From Thermoflexales bacterium (GTDB taxonomy: Bacteria; Chloroflexota; Anaerolineae; Fen-1058), in assembly GCA_030834835.1 (NCBI GenBank), contig JAUQXD010000637.1, positions 1 through 6,526 on the forward strand: 6,526 nucleotides of DNA, given 5' to 3'. Each line of letters begins with the position of its first letter. The stretch's first letter is position 1. The position numbers and the translations under genes were made by a program. Of the stretch, positions 1 to 4,802 are shown piece by piece. The notes under the pieces were generated by a model that was given only the letters and a program-made list of their open reading frames with translations, was not told where the DNA came from and searched no databases.

Positions 1-22
1 CTCAATCGTACCGATTTGCCTG

Positions 23-51
23 TTTACAAGATCAGCGAATCGCACTACACT
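23..51 (+). promoter_or_regulatory. Candidate sigma70-type promoter for the two-component operon
   Basis: TTTACA at 23-28 (5 of 6 matches to TTGACA) and TACACT at 46-51 (4 of 6 matches to TATAAT) are separated by exactly 17 bases. Transcription would start near 57-59, just before a stable hairpin at 61-90 and about 65 bases before the response regulator start. This is a consensus match by eye only. Confidence 0.4.
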
Positions 52-60
52 GAAAACAAT

Positions 61-100
61 CCGCGGGGGCGAGATGAATCGTCTCTGCGGATTATTTCTT
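61..100 (+). terminator. Leader hairpin with T-rich tail (attenuator or intrinsic terminator)
   Basis: Bases 61-72 pair with 79-90 in a 12-bp stem that includes three G-T wobbles, closing a GATGAA loop. ATTATTTCTT follows at 91-100. This is the shape of an intrinsic terminator. It sits only about 7 bases before the Shine-Dalgarno sequence of the response regulator, so it either ends a gene upstream of the window or forms the 5' leader of the operon transcript. Confidence 0.45.
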
Positions 101-122
101 GTAGTCGGGGAGAATGGCTCAG

Positions 123-827
123 ATGGACACGACTCAGGAACACATTTTGCTTGTCGATGATGATCCCGGCATCACGGAGCACTTGTCCCGCATCTTGGAA
201 AAGGCCGGTTTCATTGTCACAGTGGCCTCTGATGGTGAAGAAGCCCTTGAGTTGATTCGGACGACCCGACCCGACCTAGTTCTTCTTGACATTGGTCTGC
301 CCAAGTTGGATGGTCGCCTGGTGCTGCTCAGAATACGCGGAGACGGGGATCAAACGCCGGTCATCTTGCTCACCAAGTTCAGTGACATCGCGAGCGAAGT
401 TGTTGGGTTTGAACTTGGCGCCGATGACTATATCGGTAAGCCCTTCAGCGGGGAGGTGGTCGTGGCCCGGATTCGCGCCGTTCTACGCCGCACCCGCGCT
501 GAGCAACCTTCATTGGCCAGATCGCCCAGGCTGTGCAGCGGCGAGTTATTGCTCAATCGGAAAGCCAGGCGCGCCTATCGCCGGTCGCAAGATTTGAAAC
601 TAACCCCCAAAGAATTCGCTTTGCTGGAATGCCTGATGCTTCACCCTGAAGAGGTTTTAAGCCGCAACCAGTTGTTGGACGATCTGGGTTGGGAAGACCC
701 GCGCTTGATCGACCATCATATCGCGCTGCTGCGTAAAACTCTGGGAGATGATTCGAAAGCGCCCACCTTCATCGAGACAATCCGCACCGAAGGTTATCGC
801 TTTATCGGGCCAGTGGAGGCTTGCTAA
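123..827 (+). CDS. OmpR/PhoB-family response regulator
   Basis: This is a cytoplasmic transcription factor of 234 residues, activated by phosphoryl transfer from a sensor kinase. The N-terminal receiver domain (about residues 7-120) has the acidic pocket VDDD (D12-D14), the phospho-acceptor D56 in LVLLDIGLP, the switch threonine T84 and the conserved lysine K106 in the KPF motif. The C-terminal winged helix (about residues 135-231) begins near LTPKEFALLE and ends with the typical RTEGYRFI wing. The start at 123 is chosen because GGGGAG (107-112) lies 10 bases before it; an ATG at 114 in the same frame is only one base from that Shine-Dalgarno sequence. The stop overlaps the kinase start as TAATG, so the two genes are almost certainly co-translated partners. 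Proteins of this family usually bind direct repeats about 11 bp apart. The target genes are unknown. Confidence 0.95.
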   Translation: MDTTQEHILLVDDDPGITEHLSRILEKAGFIVTVASDGEEALELIRTTRPDLVLLDIGLPKLDGRLVLLRIRGDGDQTPVILLTKFSDIASEVVGFELGADDYIGKPFSGEVVVARIRAVLRRTRAEQPSLARSPRLCSGELLLNRKARRAYRRSQDLKLTPKEFALLECLMLHPEEVLSRNQLLDDLGWEDPRLIDHHIALLRKTLGDDSKAPTFIETIRTEGYRFIGPVEAC

Positions 828-1828
828 TGAATCGCAAGGGGGTACTTGTACTCTGGCTGATCTACATTGTTCTGGTCGTGGTGGCGGTCATCCTCGTCGG
901 ATCACAGAACACTGCCCTCAGACTTACGATGCCAGTGGAAGATGCCCTGCTGCTGGCCGGCGTAATAGCGGGCGGTGTGGCCGGTGCTGTCAGCATCATC
1001 TTGAATTTGGTCAGGCGACAGCAGCAGTCGTTCACCGAGCAGCGTCGATTAGAGGAAGTCACGGCCAGTCAGACGGATACCATTCAAGAGCAGGAAAAAA
1101 CGATCGCCAGTCAGGCCGCGACCATTGACGAGCAGAAGATCGTCATCAATGAGCAACAAGGGTTTCGACGCGCCCTCAATCATGAATTGAGGAATCCCAT
1201 CACGGCGATCAGCGTGGGGGTTGAAAGCCTGAGCGCTACCTGTGGCGCGGACACTTTCAAGCGTCTCAAAACTGACGTTGAACGAGTGTCTGGCTTGTTG
1301 GAAACCGTCAATGCGTTGGCCCGGCTTGAAACAGATCCGATTGAACACTTGCCGGTAAAGCTAGACGAGATCATGCAGCAGGTCGTGGAAATGATTGAGG
1401 CCACACCGGCGGTGTGTGGCTGCCAGCTGGCTATGGATTTGCCGCCGGGACCTTTTCCGCTGCCCGCCATTCTTGGCGATGAAGACCTGCTCTTCATCGT
1501 TCTGCACAATCTGATAAACAACGCGGTCAAGTTTACACCGGAAGATTGCGAAGTGGTTGTGCGTGCCTTTGAAGATACCGGGCACGTCATCATACAAGTC
1601 TGTGATAACGGGTTGGGAATGAGTGCCGGGGATCTGCAGCAGGTCGGACAACCCTTTCGCCGGGGACAAATCGCCCTGGACCGCAAAATACCGGGCAGCG
1701 GCCTGGGGCTGTTCCAGGCCTATAAAATCGTCGCGCGGCATGGGGGGCAAATCTCAACCCACAGCGAGGTTGGCAAGGGCACCGTGGTTACCCTGCGCCT
1801 GCCGATCGGCGATGTTACGGAGGCGTAA
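827..1828 (+). CDS. Two-transmembrane sensor histidine kinase with LapA-like N-terminus and heptad-repeat linker
   Basis: This inner-membrane kinase of 333 residues is the likely partner of the preceding regulator. Hydrophobic segments at residues 6-24 and 41-62 leave only about 16 residues outside, so there is no real extracytoplasmic sensor domain. The membrane part, with SQN after the first helix and a basic end after the second, resembles the LapA (DUF1049) module. Residues 78-112 form five seven-residue repeats (such as TIQEQEK and TIDEQKI), a coiled-coil signalling helix. The catalytic parts are the H-box HELRNP with H119, the N-box HNLINNAVKF (227-236), the G1 box DNGLGM (260-265) and the G2 box GSGLGL (290-295). 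The ATG at 827 is preferred because GGAGG (815-819) is 7 bases upstream; an in-frame TTG at 821 has no such spacing. The stimulus cannot be read from the sequence. Confidence 0.93.
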   Translation: MNRKGVLVLWLIYIVLVVVAVILVGSQNTALRLTMPVEDALLLAGVIAGGVAGAVSIILNLVRRQQQSFTEQRRLEEVTASQTDTIQEQEKTIASQAATIDEQKIVINEQQGFRRALNHELRNPITAISVGVESLSATCGADTFKRLKTDVERVSGLLETVNALARLETDPIEHLPVKLDEIMQQVVEMIEATPAVCGCQLAMDLPPGPFPLPAILGDEDLLFIVLHNLINNAVKFTPEDCEVVVRAFEDTGHVIIQVCDNGLGMSAGDLQQVGQPFRRGQIALDRKIPGSGLGLFQAYKIVARHGGQISTHSEVGKGTVVTLRLPIGDVTEA

Positions 1829-1843
1829 CAGTTGAAGGCCGGA

Positions 1844-1858
1844 CGGTGACATTCACCG
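1844..1858 (+). other. Short intergenic hairpin between kinase and lipoprotein genes
   Basis: CGGTGA (1844-1849) and TCACCG (1853-1858) form a perfect 6-bp stem with a 3-base loop. No T-run follows, so it is not a convincing terminator. It could tune expression or stability of the downstream lipoprotein message, or be an operator. The 90-bp gap also carries CGTAA at 1824-1828 and 1867-1871 and TTACG at 1815-1819. Confidence 0.3.
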
Positions 1859-1918
1859 GTGGATACCGTAACGCTAATTCTGATAAGATGACGATCGGCC
1901 CCCGTCATGGAGAACGCA

Positions 1919-2569
1919 ATGAGTGCCAGAACTGAACTCATATCGAGGATTGGGCGTAAGGGTGTGGTGTACCTGCTGCTGTCGCTGCTGCTGGCCGCCT
2001 GTGGCCGTTGGACATTCGAACCTGTACCGGTAGCTACACCCGTGTGTCCGGCCACCAGAATTTCAATTCGCACGAATTTGACCTTTACCTCGGCGTTGCC
2101 GGAACTTGGCACACCAGAAACTGGCCGACAAGACATTAACCTGGGTGCGCTCGATCAGCCGGGGCGATATGTTCTCCAATTGATGAATGATTCACCCTCA
2201 TTTTCAGGACACTGGCTGGAATGGGACTACCTGTCGCTAACAGCCGGCGATAGTTTCCTGTGGCAAATTGGCCAGAGCGAAACACCGCCGGATCTCAATT
2301 ACACCGGACAAGTTACCGACGAGTTTTGCAGTATGGCCGTACCGGCGGAGTGTAAAATTGAGTTTGAAGTCGTGTCAGGCAAGATTGATGAACGCTCCTT
2401 TCCCAAGACGCTTAATGACGGACAGGTCTCTGAAGTTAAGATCAAGTTTCAGGTAGCGCCAGAGCAGACAGGCACTGACCTTATTTTGACCCTGAGCACG
2501 TTGTATTCCTCGCACGTTCCCGATACCCGCGATTTCAAGATGCGAGTCATCCTGGCAGGCCCGTTCTAA
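1919..2569 (+). CDS. Predicted lipoprotein of unknown function
   Basis: The protein has 216 residues. Its N-terminus has basic residues (R10, R13, K14), a hydrophobic stretch (16-27) and a lipobox L25-A26-A27-C28, so it should be cleaved before C28 and lipid-anchored outside the cytoplasmic membrane. The mature part has alternating short hydrophobic strands and many T, S and P residues, suggesting a beta-sandwich, but I do not recognise the family. Further cysteines are C43, C137 and C145; the last two could form a disulfide. The ATG at 1919 is chosen over an in-frame ATG at 1907 because GGAG (1909-1912) is 6 bases before it. It is 90 bases downstream of a kinase with no outside domain and upstream of a terminator-like hairpin, so it may be co-transcribed and act as sensor partner or regulated output; that role is inference. 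Confidence 0.85.
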   Translation: MSARTELISRIGRKGVVYLLLSLLLAACGRWTFEPVPVATPVCPATRISIRTNLTFTSALPELGTPETGRQDINLGALDQPGRYVLQLMNDSPSFSGHWLEWDYLSLTAGDSFLWQIGQSETPPDLNYTGQVTDEFCSMAVPAECKIEFEVVSGKIDERSFPKTLNDGQVSEVKIKFQVAPEQTGTDLILTLSTLYSSHVPDTRDFKMRVILAGPF

Positions 2570-2620
2570 ACTACTGCCGCAGTTGCGGACAAAATCGCCG
2601 CGTCATGGTTGTTACAGGCG

Positions 2621-2648
2621 CTGGTGACCCTGCCGATAGGGTCGTCAG
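2621..2648 (+). other. Stable intergenic hairpin after the lipoprotein gene
   Basis: Bases 2621-2631 pair with 2638-2648 in an 11-bp stem that contains two G-T wobbles; the core is GACCCT/AGGGTC and the loop is GCCGAT. No T-run follows directly. It may protect the 3' end of the transcript or act together with the terminator hairpin immediately downstream. Confidence 0.45.
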
Positions 2649-2657
2649 TCCGTGCGC

Positions 2658-2683
2658 GGACAGCCGCTGATGGTTGTCCTTTT
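2658..2683 (+). terminator. Candidate intrinsic terminator of the two-component/lipoprotein unit
   Basis: GGACAGCC (2658-2665) pairs with GGTTGTCC (2672-2679) in an 8-bp stem with one G-T wobble and a GCTGAT loop. TTTT (2680-2683) and then CCCC follow. The position 90 bases after the lipoprotein stop fits transcription ending here. An alternative short hairpin, GTCCG/CGGAC (2648-2661), would compete with it. Confidence 0.5.
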
Positions 2684-2730
2684 CCCCATTACAGCGTCCC
2701 CCGCACATTCATCTCGGTTGACGGCTAAGT

Positions 2731-2805
2731 ATTACGGCTTCGTAACCTTGCCCGGCAAAATCGTAATGCCAGCGGATTGATTTCGTAAGGTCGTTTCGGT
2801 TACGC
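2731..2805. promoter_or_regulatory. Cluster of CGTAA/TTACG motifs, possible operator region
   Basis: The gene-free stretch between the terminator and the IS (about 2684-2833) holds TCGTAA at 2740, 2761 and 2783, that is 21 and 22 bases apart, plus TTACG at 2732-2736 and 2801-2805. An odd palindrome TTGCCCGGCAA lies at 2748-2758. Direct repeats on two helical turns would suit an OmpR-type regulator, and the location is just upstream of where the phosphorylase-fold/radical SAM operon should begin. TTGACG at 2718-2723 could be a -35 element, but no good -10 is visible. The regulatory role is inference. Confidence 0.3.
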
Positions 2806-2835
2806 TGTTGGCACGATGAACATCTCACGACACTA

Positions 2836-2867
2836 GTGGTGCGTTTGAAAAGTCTTTCAACATAGTC
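2836..2867 (+). repeat. IS630 left terminal inverted repeat
   Basis: It begins GTGGTGCGTTTG and ends CAACATAGTC. It differs from the reverse complement of 4047-4078 only at element positions 5, 13 and 19. It contains the transposase stop codon (2857-2859 on the minus strand). Confidence 0.93.
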
Positions 2868-3984
2868 CCGATAACTTCTTCTCTGCCCATTCGTGTAAGT
2901 CTCGGCGTGTCCATGACCAGTGGATTGGATGCGCCCATAGCCGATTGTACTCTGGTGTGCTGGCGATGAGATGATCAATGAGATCTTGACGAGTCGCCCA
3001 ATCACCACGTTGCAAGTACCGCACCTCAAAGCTCTTGAGCAGCAGTTCGGCCTGATTGAGCCACGAAGCATGCGCGGGTGTGAATAGGACGCGCAGCCAT
3101 GAGTCGTAAGAGCGCAGCACTGCGGCCGTCGTGGCGGAAATATGACTCGGGCCACCGTCCCAGATCATGTGAACCCGCCGAAACGATCGAAAGGGGCGCA
3201 GTAATTTGGGCAGTGCTCGACACAGATGTTCGCTGTCATTTTTGTCCAGACAGCAGCTTCGCATCTGACCGTTATAGACGTTAAGCAGCGTGAGAAAATT
3301 GACGGTGCCATGTCGAATATATTCAAACTCGTGTCGTTCGATTTGGCCTGGGCGCATGGGCTGAGTCGGGTGGGCACGTTCCAGGGCTTGGATGTTGGGC
3401 TTTTCGTCTAAAGCGAGAACGATCTCGTCATGCGCCCACAGCGAATCGACCCTTTCATACAGCCATAAAATGCGGCCCGCGCGTTGCATGAATTTCGCAT
3501 CCAACGTGGGGGTGATCCAATACCGACAACGATGCGGCTGTAAGTCAGCATCGCGCAAGATGAGTGAAACCGTCGAATGCGCAATGTGAGGCACGAGACC
3601 GCGCTTGACAGCGAACGCAGCCAGACTTCGGGTAGACCAATGCGTCAGGTTCAAGCCCAGGCCCATCGGCTGACAACAGGCGAGTTGCTCAATCGCCACG
3701 CGTTCCAGTGCGGTGATTTCACGTGGTCGGCCGGACCGTGCCGCATCATAGAGGGCGTTCACGCCGACGGATTCGTATCGACGGCACAGCGACCAAATCC
3801 CGAACCGGGTCATCCCGACTTGTTCGGCCAGGTCCGTAACCAGTATCTCGGGATCTTGCATGGCTAACAACACATACCCGCGGCGAGCCACGCGTTGCTC
3901 CGTGCGACCATCGCGAAGCAATCGCTCGATTTCAGCGCGATCGGACTTGCTCAAACGAATGATGTTGGGGGCGCGTCTTCTCAT
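2857..3984 (-). CDS. IS630-family DDE transposase
   Basis: The protein has 375 residues, normal for IS630 transposases, and catalyses cut-and-paste movement of the surrounding element into TA sites. Residues about 11-85 form a helix-turn-helix DNA-binding region, with the family-typical stretch around ARSGRP (82-87). The catalytic triad is visible as D193 in LALDEKPNIQ, D276 in MIWDGGPSH and E313 in HASWLNQAE, with 36 residues between the last two. The ATG at 3984 is supported by GAGGTG nine bases upstream on the minus strand. The C-terminus is encoded by the left inverted repeat. No frameshift or internal stop is present, so it is probably functional. It is transcribed opposite to all other genes in the window. 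Confidence 0.95.
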   Translation of the reverse strand: MRRRAPNIIRLSKSDRAEIERLLRDGRTEQRVARRGYVLLAMQDPEILVTDLAEQVGMTRFGIWSLCRRYESVGVNALYDAARSGRPREITALERVAIEQLACCQPMGLGLNLTHWSTRSLAAFAVKRGLVPHIAHSTVSLILRDADLQPHRCRYWITPTLDAKFMQRAGRILWLYERVDSLWAHDEIVLALDEKPNIQALERAHPTQPMRPGQIERHEFEYIRHGTVNFLTLLNVYNGQMRSCCLDKNDSEHLCRALPKLLRPFRSFRRVHMIWDGGPSHISATTAAVLRSYDSWLRVLFTPAHASWLNQAELLLKSFEVRYLQRGDWATRQDLIDHLIASTPEYNRLWAHPIHWSWTRRDLHEWAEKKLSGLC

Positions 3985-4021
3985 ACACCGTTACACCTCT
4001 TCCAAAAAATGGCGTATGAGA

Positions 4022-4051
4022 AGTATATCGGTTGTTAATGTGCTATGACTA
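4022..4051 (-). promoter_or_regulatory. Candidate transposase promoter
   Basis: On the minus strand TATACT (4022-4027, 5 of 6 matches to the -10 consensus) is preceded by TAGTCA (4046-4051, 4 of 6) at 18-base spacing. The -10 lies 37 bases before the transposase ATG, and the -35 overlaps the inner edge of the right inverted repeat, so transposase bound at the end could repress its own promoter. Confidence 0.35.
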
Positions 4052-4078
4052 TGTTGAAAAACTTTACAAACGCGCCAC
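4047..4078 (-). repeat. IS630 right terminal inverted repeat
   Basis: Read on the minus strand it begins GTGGCGCGTTTG and ends CAACATAGTC, matching the left end at 29 of 32 positions. A TA copy (4079-4080) follows, and then the open frame of the phosphorylase-fold gene begins. Confidence 0.93.
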
Positions 4079-4081
4079 TAG

Positions 4082-4792
4082 GGCGAATCTTATTTCTTTG
4101 GCGATCCCCAGTCGATCGCGGCCAGGATTCTGTTCATCAAACGCGACGCGCGACTGGCAGACTACAAACAGCATCTGATTCAGGTGCAAGAGTTTGGAAA
4201 TGTCTGGCACGGTGTCACGGGTCTCATGCGCGGCGAAGCGCTCACCATTATTGCGACGGCGATCGGCCCCAGTATGGTTGGGGATGCCATCTATGCCCTT
4301 GACAGGCCAGATTCTGTGTGCCTTTACTCAGGTACGTGTGGTGGTTTGCACAACGATCTGGAAATTGGCGACTACTTCATTGTCGATCGCGCAGTATGTG
4401 GTGACGGTTATGCCGTTCATTTTGGGCATTCATCTTTGTCAGAGACTTCGGGTTACTTTAGAACCCTGGAATCCCTCAAGACCCTGATCACACCTGAGGT
4501 CAAGCGAGTGGATCACGGCCTGACCTTCACGACGAATTCTGTCGTGCGTGAAACCGACGCTGTTTTTTGGGGAAAGGTGAGCGACAAGTGCCGAATCATC
4601 GAAATGGCGGCGGCGTTTTACGCGGGGGCGGCGGCCACAGGCAAAAGAGCAGCCGCCTACTTCTGGGTGACCGATTTGCCCACTCGCGGGAAAAGCTTAT
4701 TTGACACACTTGCTCCGGAAGATATGCGAACCAAGCAGGACAGATACGATCGTTCGGTCACGCTGGATCTTGAGCTGCTGTTCGCCTTATGA
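4082..4792 (+). CDS. Nucleoside phosphorylase/nucleosidase-fold protein, 5' end cut by the IS
   Basis: The frame is open from the IS border (TAG at 4079-4081) to the TGA at 4790, 236 codons. It fits the PNP_UDP_1 superfamily: the N-terminal GDP loop at 4100-4108, a glycine-rich segment TAIGPSMVGDAI, SGTCGGL (4328-4348) followed by GDYFIVDRAV, IEMAAA (from 4598) and VTDLP with the likely catalytic Asp at 4673-4675. The GDP loop lies upstream of the first usual start codon (GTG 4184, no Shine-Dalgarno sequence), so the native protein began earlier and the IS took away its start and a few N-terminal residues. Compared from memory with E. coli DeoD, the phosphate-binding arginines are Ser (4112-4114) and Tyr (4325-4327), and the ribose-binding Glu is Ala (4607-4609). 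A normal phosphorylase activity is therefore doubtful. The radical SAM gene follows after 10 bases. Expression now would need GTG 4184 or another weak start, giving 202 residues without the GDP loop. Confidence 0.82.
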   Translation, partial: GESYFFGDPQSIAARILFIKRDARLADYKQHLIQVQEFGNVWHGVTGLMRGEALTIIATAIGPSMVGDAIYALDRPDSVCLYSGTCGGLHNDLEIGDYFIVDRAVCGDGYAVHFGHSSLSETSGYFRTLESLKTLITPEVKRVDHGLTFTTNSVVRETDAVFWGKVSDKCRIIEMAAAFYAGAAATGKRAAAYFWVTDLPTRGKSLFDTLAPEDMRTKQDRYDRSVTLDLELLFAL

Positions 4793-4802
4793 GACAGACG
4801 AG

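Larger units (their letters stand above)
2836..4078 (-). mobile_element. IS630-family insertion sequence, complete, 1,243 bp
   Basis: The element is bounded by 32-bp terminal inverted repeats that match at 29 of 32 positions. Both sides are flanked by TA (2834-2835 and 4079-4080), the target duplication typical of the IS630/Tc1 group; the local context is CTAG on each side. It carries one long transposase gene reading leftward. The transposase stop codon lies inside the left inverted repeat. With intact ends and an apparently intact transposase, it looks recent and possibly active. It separates the two-component block from the phosphorylase-fold/radical SAM genes and removes or displaces the 5' end of the former. 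Confidence 0.93.

Noticed and set aside
1..255. Frame open from base 1 to 255, possibly the tail of an upstream gene
   Set aside because: It overlaps the response regulator by over 130 bases in another frame, and the overlapping part is just the shifted regulator sequence. Nothing in the first 110 bases is recognisable as protein.
1180..1686. 168-codon open frame antisense to the histidine kinase
   Set aside because: It lies wholly inside a well-supported kinase gene, has low-complexity S/R-rich composition and no ribosome site or recognisable domain.
2577..2588. CCGCAGTTGCGG directly after the lipoprotein stop as a terminator
   Set aside because: The stem has only 4 bp with a usable loop and no T-run follows; the hairpin at 2658-2683 is much better.
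2709..3155. 148-codon minus-strand open frame crossing the left IS end
   Set aside because: It is mostly the transposase gene read in another frame, with no motif, and it crosses the IS border.
4079..4081. TAG as a recoded or read-through codon at the start of the phosphorylase-fold gene
   Set aside because: It is formed by the IS target TA plus the next base; an insertion effect explains it and no recoding signal is visible.
4045..4302. 85-codon frame starting in the right IS repeat and entering the flank
   Set aside because: It is out of phase with the phosphorylase-fold gene, which has clear motifs in the other frame over the same bases.
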